Shown one piece after another: positions 24,556 to 36,096 of a stretch of 64,000 bases of DNA. This stretch comes from Diplocarpon mali. Taxonomy: Eukaryota > Ascomycota > Leotiomycetes > Helotiales > Drepanopezizaceae. Location: positions 659 through 64,658 of the forward strand of contig JAENRP010000163.1 of NCBI GenBank assembly GCA_024741835.1, written 5' to 3'. The position numbers and the translations under genes were made by a program. Below the pieces are notes generated by a model, which saw only the letters and a program-made list of their open reading frames with translations, searched no databases and was not told the DNA's origin. The first letter of the stretch is position 1. Every line of letters begins with the position of its first letter.

Positions 24556-27500
24556 ATGGTTCGTGCCGCGGCAACGCCCATCCGACGGAAGACCCGGTCC
24601 CAGGCAGCGCTGCCGGATGCGAGTCCTCTCACGGAGCCGCTGCCTTACCTCCCAGTAAGGCACGCGAGATCCCGGAGGTCTCCCCTCGTCGTCTTGGCGC
24701 CGACCTCCCGCTCCCCCTCCGCCTCCACCTCGATCTCCGCTCCGATCTCCGCCTCCGCTGCCTCCGCCGCCCTTCCTCCCCCTCACCCACCACACCCGCC
24801 ACAGGCACCTACACAGCCACAGTCGGCGCGCACTCCGACCGACGCCTCTTCCGATTCCGAGTCCGACTCGGCTCCGAGCGGCACCGAGAAGCGCCCGCGG
24901 GCTGCAGACGACGATTCCACCGCCGCAGAGCAAGAACATCATCAGGCAAAGAGACGCAGCGAGGTTGGCATTGGCCTCTCCTCCGCCAGCTGCCGAGGGA
25001 ATACGAACACCAACATCAGCATCAACACCGACACCAACACCCCGCGCTTCATCGGCAAACGCGCTCAGCTTGACACCCCCGGCCACGAACAGCTGGCTGC
25101 AGGTGGTGGGCGTGCGCTCAAGAGGCGGAGCGAGGCAGGCTTTTTCTCGCAGGCCAACACTCGCCTTCAACCACCACAAATACCTCACTACGACTCGCCC
25201 GCCGCCCCGGCGAGCTACGCATCTCCGTCTTCATCGAACCCCAACCCCACCCCGACACCTACACCCACCGTGGCATCGGCACCTGCGTTCGCATCGACAC
25301 CTGCACCAGCCGCCGCCTCTACGCCGGCCATCAACAGCGAGCGGAGTCTCACAGAGAGGCACGGCATCACCCCCTCAACTCCTCACAACGTCTCTCCCGC
25401 TACCCTTGATGGCGATTCATCTGCTCTCTGCCTACCAATCCCTACACCCGCAATCGCCTCGACACCTGCAATCGCGACCTACATCGGATCGGATCGCACT
25501 GACGCCGAGCTCGGGCCCGTAGAGAGAAGCAGCCGCCCTACATCCCTCCCTCACGACGACACCCCCGCCGCCCTGGATGCCTGTTATGCATCTGCCTCGT
25601 CATCGACACCCACACCCGCACCAGTCGCTTCTCCTTCCACACCCGTCGCGTTCACACCCGTCGCGTTCACACCAGTACAACCGAACACCGCGGCTTTAGG
25701 TAGCACTTCGAAGCCACCGGGCAAATACTTTGATAAGATTGTTCAGACACCCTCGTCCCCTGTCATTCGGTCGTGGGAGATTCCAGAAGCACCCGTCGTC
25801 GAGGCCGAGAAGGCAGAGGACGACGCAGAGGACGAAAACCTCGACCTGGGCGCTTCGCGGGACCTGTTGGTCACACCCGCGGCGTCTCCCAAACCAGATA
25901 CTCTCCCATGCGCGACTGTCATTGAACAGGCCGCACGTAGAGCCTCTCTCACCCCCCAATCCACACCCGAGCAGCCGATCCTTCTACAAAGACCTGCCAC
26001 GTTCAGGAAAATCATTGGAGACGTTGCACGCATGTTTACACCCAGACTCCCATTCGGATTTTCTCGCAAGGCTTCATCAGCAGTTGTGGAGGAATCCCCC
26101 TCGCCCACCAGAGCGGACAAGTCGAGCGCGCTGGGTTTCATGGCCCTGCATTCGCCAGCAGTCGCGCAGCAGCGCCCCTCGCCCTCCAGATTAGGTGGGT
26201 CGAAGGCGCCGGGTCCGACGGCTCTGCATTCGCCAGCAGCTGTGGAGCAGCGTCCTTCGCCGCCCGAACCAGATTGGGGGCTTTTGTACAGATCTTCATC
26301 AGCCGTTGACGAGCAGCACCCCTCACCGACCAAATTTGATAGGAACAAAGCGATGGAATTGAAGGCTTTGCATTTCGGGTCCTCGAAGAAGACCAGGGGA
26401 CACATGATGACGCCATACTCCAAAAAGTCCCGTTACTGCCATCCCTCTGATGACGAAGATGATATGGATGATGAGGAGCGCGAATCCTGCAAATTGCAGT
26501 TCAGAAAGGAAATACAGTTGAGACGGGAGCGTCTGAAGATGGCCAATGAGGAGAAGAATCAAGTATATTCCTCCGGTATTGCTCTTTCTTGCTTACTAAC
26601 CTCGAATCAGATTGCCCGCAAAAAATCCACTGTTGTTCGAGCCAAGGGGAAGGACCAGAGTAGGAAAAAGTTGGATCCGCTCCCAGCACCTGCTAAAATG
26701 GTTGCTATGGTCAATGATGCCGTTGCACAAGACACCTCGATACCCACTGCGTCAGCTCCGCCACCAGATGCTACTGTCACTCAGACCAAAGAAAAGATGT
26801 GCCAGGACCCGAATATACACACATCCCCCTCAACGACCGGAGCGACTGCTCCAGTTAAGGGTGTCGCTGCAGGAGGCTCCTTGGCACCCATCGCACCAGC
26901 TTCTCCACCAGGGTGCGGCACGGCTACGATTCCTGTATTGGCCCGACAGATCAGGGGGACGCCAGCAGAGGATCATCGTGCGGCCGTGGATTTTGCCCGG
27001 AAGACTGTGGGAGAACTAAGTGCCAGATACCCAGGCACGATACCACAAGAAAAGACCTGGGGTCAGAGAGTTGCAGCGCTGAACGACGAAGAGTTTGCGC
27101 TGTTCCACGAGATGGGACGGCCGATGGGCGAATTTCAATACACCATGTTCGAATATCACTTGCAGAAGATGAAAGAAGACCGGCTACAGAAGACCAGAGG
27201 AAAACTTCGCTCTCAGCGCGAAGAGGCAGCTGAATACGACGACTTATTTCACAAGAAGATGGGAAAGTCTCAGCCGGCGGAGGACGCAAAGAAAGTGGAG
27301 GAAGCGAAGGAGGCAAACGAGACCAGAAGAGCCGCACGGGAGGCGAGGAGAGCGAAGAAGGCGATGGAGCCAAAGAAGGAGGTTTTCCGACCTCCGCCAG
27401 GGACCTACGGAATCTTCTACGAAGGCTGGCCAGAGGACGACGGCTACAGCGATAGTGACGATTCGAGCAGTGAAGACAGCGACGGTAGAAGCGGTGCTCG

Positions 27501-28191
27501 CGGTCTATCTATCGCGGAGGCAGAGCAGGCAAGGAAGGCGGATGAGGCAAAGAAGGTAGAGGAGGCGAAGAAGGCGGCAAAGGAGGCCAGAAAGATAGCA
27601 AGGGAGGCGAGGAGAGCGAAGAAGGCGATGGAGCCAAAGAAGGAGGTTTTCCGGCCTCCGCCAGGGACCTACGGAATCTTCTACGAAGGCTGGCCAGAGG
27701 ACGATGGCTACAGCGATAGTGATGATTCGAGCAGTGAAGACAGCGACGAGGCAGCAGAGCCGGCCAAGGAGAGAGTACGCGTCGAAGAGGAGAGAGTACG
27801 CGCCGAAGAGGAGAGAGTCCGTATCAACCAGGAAAGATATCGCGCCGAAGAGGAGAGAGTAGTCCGCATCAACCAGGAGAGAGTCCGCGCCGAGCAGGAG
27901 AGAGTCCGCATCAACAAGGAGCGAGCTCGCGCCGAACAGGAGAGAGTTTGGATAGCACCACCTTCACCAAGGAAGCGGGGTGATGTCAGTCCAATCAAGC
28001 CATCCAGGCTCCGAATGGTCCAAAACATGTCGCCCATTGTAATGTCACCGCTGGAGCCGTTCAGTCTGAACAACCTCCAACCTCGGTTCCGTCGGATCAG
28101 CGAAGCCCATCCGGAACTGATTGAGGATCAGAAGTTGGGATTTGTGGATGGGGACGTGGCAATGGCTAGGTTCGCACCAATTGTCTTGTAA
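24556..28191 (+). CDS. Large disordered repeat protein, function unknown
   Basis: The open frame extends upstream, but the first good ATG (gccagcATGg) is at 24556. A 48-nt intron, 26563-26610 (gtatat...ttactaac...cag), lies in frame and without a stop, so the mature protein would be about 1195 residues rather than 1211. The N-terminal half is Ser/Thr/Pro/Ala-rich, with three degenerate copies of an HSPAxxxQRPSP-type unit (about 26080-26350). The C-terminal part has two near-identical 88-residue units (from about 27280 and 27544), each with KKEVFRPPPGTYGIFYEGWP and an acidic SDSDDSSSEDSD run. Next come heptad-like ERVRAEE repeats, likely coiled coil, and a short conserved-looking end (SPIVMSPLEPFSLNNLQPRF). 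Several SP/TP sites suggest phosphorylation. I do not recognise the family; a scaffold or chromatin-linked role is possible but unsupported. Confidence 0.75.
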   Translation: MVRAAATPIRRKTRSQAALPDASPLTEPLPYLPVRHARSRRSPLVVLAPTSRSPSASTSISAPISASAASAALPPPHPPHPPQAPTQPQSARTPTDASSDSESDSAPSGTEKRPRAADDDSTAAEQEHHQAKRRSEVGIGLSSASCRGNTNTNISINTDTNTPRFIGKRAQLDTPGHEQLAAGGGRALKRRSEAGFFSQANTRLQPPQIPHYDSPAAPASYASPSSSNPNPTPTPTPTVASAPAFASTPAPAAASTPAINSERSLTERHGITPSTPHNVSPATLDGDSSALCLPIPTPAIASTPAIATYIGSDRTDAELGPVERSSRPTSLPHDDTPAALDACYASASSSTPTPAPVASPSTPVAFTPVAFTPVQPNTAALGSTSKPPGKYFDKIVQTPSSPVIRSWEIPEAPVVEAEKAEDDAEDENLDLGASRDLLVTPAASPKPDTLPCATVIEQAARRASLTPQSTPEQPILLQRPATFRKIIGDVARMFTPRLPFGFSRKASSAVVEESPSPTRADKSSALGFMALHSPAVAQQRPSPSRLGGSKAPGPTALHSPAAVEQRPSPPEPDWGLLYRSSSAVDEQHPSPTKFDRNKAMELKALHFGSSKKTRGHMMTPYSKKSRYCHPSDDEDDMDDEERESCKLQFRKEIQLRRERLKMANEEKNQVYSSGIALSCLLTSNQIARKKSTVVRAKGKDQSRKKLDPLPAPAKMVAMVNDAVAQDTSIPTASAPPPDATVTQTKEKMCQDPNIHTSPSTTGATAPVKGVAAGGSLAPIAPASPPGCGTATIPVLARQIRGTPAEDHRAAVDFARKTVGELSARYPGTIPQEKTWGQRVAALNDEEFALFHEMGRPMGEFQYTMFEYHLQKMKEDRLQKTRGKLRSQREEAAEYDDLFHKKMGKSQPAEDAKKVEEAKEANETRRAAREARRAKKAMEPKKEVFRPPPGTYGIFYEGWPEDDGYSDSDDSSSEDSDGRSGARGLSIAEAEQARKADEAKKVEEAKKAAKEARKIAREARRAKKAMEPKKEVFRPPPGTYGIFYEGWPEDDGYSDSDDSSSEDSDEAAEPAKERVRVEEERVRAEEERVRINQERYRAEEERVVRINQERVRAEQERVRINKERARAEQERVWIAPPSPRKRGDVSPIKPSRLRMVQNMSPIVMSPLEPFSLNNLQPRFRRISEAHPELIEDQKLGFVDGDVAMARFAPIVL
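26563..26610 (+). other. 48-nt in-frame intron in the repeat protein gene
   Basis: The stretch starts gtatat and ends tcgaatcag, with ttactaac 18 bases before its end. It is a multiple of three and stop-free, so it is easily mistaken for coding sequence. The 16 residues it would encode are hydrophobic and unlike the charged flanks (EEKNQ before, IARKK after). Confidence 0.75.
27280..27807 (+). repeat. Tandem duplication of a 264-bp coding unit
   Basis: Two direct copies are offset by 264 bp. Over the best 150 bp (27334-27483 against 27598-27747) they differ at about four positions, mostly silent or transitions. The ends of the units are more diverged. The duplication is in frame and adds 88 residues. 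Confidence 0.9.
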
Positions 28192-29163
28192 AAGGGCGTT
28201 GAATCCCGCTGTACAGATATAGATACCCAGAATACAGGCCGTCAATGAGTTGCCCCCCCTCCTCGCAGTGATGACATGGTCGGAGACCTTTTTACACCCT
28301 TGGGGAATCCATGCCGTGAACGAGACTGGCGTGGCTGGTGACACTTGACTGATTCCGTTGCATCTTTGGGGAGGAGATTCCACGGGAAGCAGATCTATGC
28401 TTGGGTGGGTGACGGTCTACTTGCGACGAGATACGAGGAGCCTGGGAGTGTCGGCTCTCCTGGGCTCGAGAGGTATCAGCCCGAGAGGCATCAATCCGGG
28501 TGGGAGGAAAGGGGGGGTACCAAACCAATGGAGCGAGCTCGGCGAGATTCTCAGCGGCGCAACGAAGCAAAGAACCGGTGGCGTCATCGCACCACAGCAG
28601 ATGTCAAGGAAAGAAGCACCATCAGCCCTGTCTTGATTCTTTTGTTCATTCCACATTCAAGTTCTATCTACGGCTTCATTACACTAGAACCGAGTGTCGC
28701 GTATTCCGTCTCCGCCCCCAGCCTCAGCCCTGGAAAGAACGCAAGCAAGAGAAGAGCAATCCGGATGCCACCCGATAGTAGTACACCGCGCAAAGTCATG
28801 CGAGTCCAGTCCACTGGACACCCGTAGAGAAAATCGCTTGCTCAGACCACACGATCCAAATCCCGAACTTGGTCTTTTCGCTCTTTTTGTCTTGAGAAAT
28901 ATGATAATATGGATCACAAACATGGAAAGGCGAGAAAATAAAATGTGCGAGGTGAGCTCCCAGCCGGGAAATCAAGTCATGTAATCGCACAAACACAGGC
29001 CAGTGGAGGAGCCGGATTTTGCGGTGCATTGATTCCCCCGTATACGCAGTCCGATCTCATTATCTAGCCTTGCGGCTAGATTACAAACGATGTAATTCCC
29101 CAACCCTCATCCCATCGCAGAGCTTAAAAAGGCTGTTCCGCGAAGGCCATCCTTCATAGTTTT
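28192..29163. other. Convergent intergenic region, no supported gene
   Basis: This region lies between two 3' ends and should hold both polyadenylation regions. A perfect small hairpin, atctagcc-ttgc-ggctagat, is at about 29061-29080. No domain-bearing frame was seen. Confidence 0.45.
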
Positions 29164-30576
29164 TCAAGACGAACCAAGAGAGTTCTTTGCGGCTGCGAGG
29201 ACGTTCTTTGGGTCGTACTCTGGCGCGTATGTTGGTGCGAGGCCACCGAGGAAGAGGAAGAGGGAAGCAACGAATGCGGAGAAGATGACCAGCTTGCGGA
29301 GGATGGGATTATTGGCTCCAAACTCAGCCCATCTGCGAGTACCCTCGGCAATGAAAGGCTTTAGTTCCTTCTGACCAAGCTTGTAATATATCATGCCGCC
29401 TAGTGCAATGGTGTAACCGAAGGCTTGGAGACCAGAGATCCTGGTTCCCCAGATCAGCATGGACGCGCCAACGAGGAGGATATCCTTCAGGACACCGCAG
29501 AGAGTAAGGACGAGGCCAGAGGTTTTGCCAATCTGCGCGACGTACTGATTAGCAAGATGTATAGCAAGTGGAGAAGGATACTTACCAGGAAAACAACAGA
29601 CATGTTTAGGAAGAACGCGCAACAAGCGTTGGCAAAGAAAGTCCAGAGGCCAACAGCGTGGACCTCGGACATCTGGACCAGGGGAACCTCCCATATAAGT
29701 GCAATGACGAAGTTCATAATAGCACAAACTGGTGCAAAGTAGTACAGAGACACAAGAGGGTCCATCTTGAACTCTGCACCATTCAACAGTCGTTGAACCA
29801 TGCAGATTCTGACAGCCTCAAAGGCAATTCCTCCGACTTGGTATAAGAAACCAGTCAGTACGAAATCGATTTCTCCAAAGGAAGCCAACGCAACACCAAT
29901 GACAATAAATGAGACATTGCCAAGCTTCTTGAAGTCCACTGCGTCAATTTGTAGTATCCAGCCAGCGATAAGGACAGCGACGGGAGTGAAAGCCTAGCGA
30001 TTGTTGGTTATAGGTCGAGCGTTTTTTATCAGGCCAAACTCACCTTCAACATTTGAATAAAGGAGACGCTCAAGTAGAGATATGTAAGATTCCCACAGAT
30101 CAAGCTCAAACTGAAGAAGACCCCGATTGGAACAATGGCTCGCAGGTACACCCGTCCAGTCATCTTGACAGTCTTTCGTCCATCCAGGAGGGTTGTAGTG
30201 CGTGCCATGATCTGGGTCATCACAGTCGCGAAGATCAGATGCCATGCTGTGAGGAGAATCGGGTAGTCTGGGTTCTATCAGCCATCATCTCTTTCCTGTC
30301 ATCTGTATAACATACGGAACCCGAGGGTCGACAGAATCCACTTGTTGAAGAGGATGACACTAGAGGACAAGCTGATCCAGACACTGCACCCCAGGGGTTA
30401 GCCAAATGGGGATCAATCGCACGGGGGAGTGGGAATACTAACGCGACATAGAACGCCGGATGAATACCGTTCGACTCGGGAGCCTGTAACTTTACAAGAT
30501 CTGGATTGATAGTTGGCAGAATAGGAGATGCGACCCGGGGGGCCTCGCCGGAGACGCGGGCCTTCTCTTCGTTCAT
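29164..30576 (-). CDS. Triose-phosphate transporter (TPT/SLC35-like) family membrane carrier
   Basis: Five exons (30576-30443, 30383-30316, 30267-30044, 29993-29586, 29532-29164) give 400 residues with consistent phases. The sequence has about ten membrane segments. Early motifs SSSVILFNKW and YPILLTAWHL are typical of the fungal TPT family, followed by SVSFIQMLKAFTPV, where a KAFTPV-type loop with Lys is conserved, and by KTSGLVLTLCGVLKDILLV in the second half. The N-terminal tail (about 45 residues) is hydrophilic. Members exchange phosphorylated sugars or nucleotide sugars in Golgi or other internal membranes; the fungal branch with this motif set is poorly characterised, so no substrate is named. 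It shares no promoter with a related gene. UDP-galactopyranose mutase lies 3.5 kb away, but a link is not supported. Confidence 0.9.
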
Positions 30577-33500
30577 TGTTGCGTGTTGAGAGGGTTAGAG
30601 GTTGGGAAATGTGGGAGTCGAGATTAGTGACTGGATCGAGAGTAAAACCGTCCCGACGCAGAGGGTACAGAGTGGACGGCGACCGGAGACGACAGTGTGC
30701 TTGCTTGCTGGTCGTTTTCTGTGTGGGGTCGTAGCCTCGACGCAGATCGAGGGAGCGGCGGATGAAGATGGTGACTGAAGTGCAAGGAGGCTGACCGACA
30801 AATATTCGCGATAACCTGGAACCGGAGGTGCCTATCTAGCAACGGCCCCTGACCTGTGTGGCCTTACCAGGCAACAACTCGCAACAGGAGCCACATAGGT
30901 GGTCGTACCTCAGGCACCAGTACCGAGTAGCGCACCGCACCCGCCATCCTCTCGCCAGAAGCGAGACTCCCCCCTTTCTTGCGCCGACCTGCTCAATGCT
31001 GATTCCCGAGTAATGCCGTCAACAATCCAATACTCCGAGGGCCCAGCTTCACGCCTGGCGAGCCGGTTTGGAGTTCATTTCCCATCCAGAACCGTACAAA
31101 TGCGAATATCGTTCGGCCTGGAGCGATAGCCGACCACGAGCCCCGACTGTAGACTCCCGGCCCAGCCCCGTCATTTTTGGCAGACCTGTCGTCCCAAACT
31201 CCCTGCTCGGTGGTATGCTTCTTCTCTGCAGACTCTCGGCGACCCGCAGACAGATATGTTTCGCCTGGGAGTCAGGCCGGGATCTGGCAGGAGATGCTGC
31301 TTCGGCCGGGTGCCACGAGCAATGGAGCCATGCAAAACTCGAGCCACACGCGCCCACCGGTTGGGTCGGTTTGCGTCTATGCAGATGGACATTGTCAGAC
31401 GGAGAGGACTGGCATTGTCTAATTCTTCTCATTTGCGCCATCCATGCGCTGTACCCCTGGAGACTCGGTCACTTTCGTGGGAATTGATTAAACTGGCATG
31501 AGACGTACGAGTACGGCTGTGCCTGTTTTGCGGCCTGATTGAGAGAGATTAAAAGTCGTGCACCGTGTTATTATCTGCAATATACTGGAAACAGCACCTA
31601 ACAGCAGAATAAAGCACGGTTTTGTAGATCCTCTCAACTACGCACATCATATCCTCTTTCTATGGCAATCGGTTCAAGAGTATGAAGTATCATGATCCTC
31701 AATCGGACCTGGGTTGCAGGGGCAGAAATCGAATCGATTCAAATGGCATGAGGCCATGAAAGGCATCACCACCTATCGCATGCAACTTTCCCCGACGGCT
31801 TTTGCTTATTCTGAGGACTTGTTGCGAAGAATCCCAGGCCCTGCGACAGTATCACTATCCACAGTATGACAGGATTATGCTGAATAGCAGGATGTGAAAC
31901 TGCCATCGAATCCTTCTACTTGCCTTCGATACACTTGTTATCGTTCAGAGTACGTAATCTCCTATTGATTTTCAAAGGAAGTTTCGCTTCCTGAAGTGGT
32001 CTTTCGGGGTGCCTTGTGGCTTCATGCCAGTTTGCCATAGTCGATGCCCTGTCAGACTGTACAGGTGGGTCGTGGCAACAGATCGAATGATGATCTATCT
32101 CATCGACTTGGCAAACTCGGCACCCTGATCCCCGTCTGTGACTCTCGAATGCGTATTTCAAAGATTGAGGCACGAGGAATTCAAGGGGGCAAAGATCGCA
32201 GAGGTCAACGGGCTGTATAACAAGGATAACGCGGCTGCCCGCGAGGAACGGGAGGCACGCTGCATGATGAAGGACAAGAAATCAAATGGCTCGAGGTTTT
32301 GGAGCTTTTCGAAAACCGTGGTGACCAAGCTGAGATGAAATCCCAGCGGGACCGCTGCCCCCTCGGGAATCGATTTGGAAGTTGATTTTTCTTAATCGCA
32401 TTTTCCGGAATCTCCTAGTCGAGGCGTTTGATACTCGGTTTGCTTGATCGACCAATTTACCACAGTCTGAGTGGAAAATAGGCATGAATGTCCTGCAATC
32501 TGGAGCGGGAGTTATTCGGCAAGTAGTATCGAGTCTGTACACCTAATCTTAGCTCGCTTTGTAGGAATCAGGCGCAGCGGTAGTGCCGCGCCGTTCAATC
32601 CTGATCGCGAGAGACCGGGCTACTTTTGTTCATCCTTGTGACTACGATACGGGACGATGTGCTCAGATGCAGTTTATATGAGTACACTCACTCCCCTTCC
32701 CCTTTCGCAGATGGTGGATCAGCATCACGCACTTAAGAGAACGAATTCTGACCATTGATAGTCGAGTAGAGAAGCACCCGCACGCTTTCAACCTGGAGAG
32801 ATACCTAGCAGGCTATCTTACCCTGGTGTTTGTTTTCTTCCGCCAACAGTGGATCGCGAACCGGACAGCATTTCTTGCCATTCGGCTTTTAGCATTTGTA
32901 CTCTAAATCACCGTCCTAAAGTTTATCTCCAAGTAGATTAGGAATTCTGGGTTTTGTGATCTACCATCTACGGCNGGGGAGGAGAAAAGAAACACAAGTT
33001 ACAGTAGCCGGTATCACGAGCCCGGGCAGACCCCTCGAGCAGAAGCTTCGCTAGGTTTGCATTAGGCCAAGAGAGAGCTTCTCGATAAGTCGTACCACGT
33101 ACAAGGTAAAATGATAACGGATTTGGCGTTTGTGCACGATTCTAGGATATTATTGAAGGCTCTACTTTCAAGGGTACTTAACTAGGGGTATACCAAATGA
33201 TGCTTCAATGTGAATCCGCTGCTTTCGGGGTCAATATCATTTCAAGTCAATATAGAGCCAATATTAAGTATGCTTGTACCAACGACCCTACGGAAGATAA
33301 CGATTCGAGATCAACGATTACAATATCATACTCTCTTTACAGGATAATGTAAAAGACTATGTGTAGAGGAAATACCCAGGTGTTTCCAGTTCATGTAAGA
33401 GGTGATAAGAAGTTGTACCAAAGGCTACGGAACTAATCACAGTTAAATGATTTAGAGAATTGATTAGGGAATTGCCTGTAAGAATTAGAGAACTGAATAG

Positions 33501-34131
33501 GGAATTGCCTGTAAGAATTCGAGATTTGATCAAGGAAATGCCTAAAAGACGTAAAGCAGTAATTGAAGCATAAGGAGGACATACAAAATACTAAGAGAAT
33601 CATATAAAGCAGCGCTGCCAAGTGTCTAGCTTTTATAACTGTGCGCACGGTCTAGAGTTCCGGAATCATTACCCTTGATACAAAGTACATCCCCCCTCTG
33701 CAACAAGAATCATGATCTTCACCTATTCAAATTACACAGCTTAACTGCAAGGACCCAGAAATGAGTTTCATAACAGAGGGATCGCACAGCCAATAGATAG
33801 GCTCCAAATTCGACGCTGGGACTAGCTGGCACGGCGATAGTGGGAATCGTAATCTAACATCATTCGCTGAGGCGAGTCTGCCCCTATTGCTGCTGCCGCC
33901 GCCACTCTAGCCGACGTGACTTTATTTTTGTCGGCCTAACTTATAACTTCCAAATTCCATTCGCAGGACAACCAACCTCTGCGAATCGACGACTCCTTTC
34001 GACCCCCACGTTTCCGCGGACCTTTGTGAGCATCCTCCTCTGCTGATCTGTCACTGGGTTTCGCCGCATAACACCTCCAATTTTATCATCCACAGCGAAT
34101 TCAAAAGTGTCTTTTCACCCCGCTGTCCAAG
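30577..34131. other. 3.5-kb region without genes
   Basis: No domain-bearing frame was found on either strand. 30600-31500 is GC-balanced and includes the promoter of the transporter. 31500-33900 is more AT-rich, with short broken frames that suggest decayed repeat DNA, although no transposon domain could be recognised. It contains a single N at 32975 and a 33-bp tandem repeat at 33452-33550. The last 200 bases are CT-rich and should be the promoter and leader of the mutase gene. Confidence 0.5.
33452..33550. repeat. 33-bp tandem repeat, three copies
   Basis: Copies 33452-33484 and 33485-33517 differ at two bases; a third copy, 33518-33550, is more diverged. On the minus strand the unit reads as an 11-residue repeat around SNSYRQFP, inside a 71-codon frame with no other sign of being a gene. 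Confidence 0.85.

Positions 34132-36096
<1,965 letters not shown>

Noticed and set aside
29061..29080. Perfect hairpin resembling a bacterial terminator
   Set aside because: It is in a eukaryotic intergenic region between two 3' ends without a T-run. Probably chance or part of a 3' processing region.
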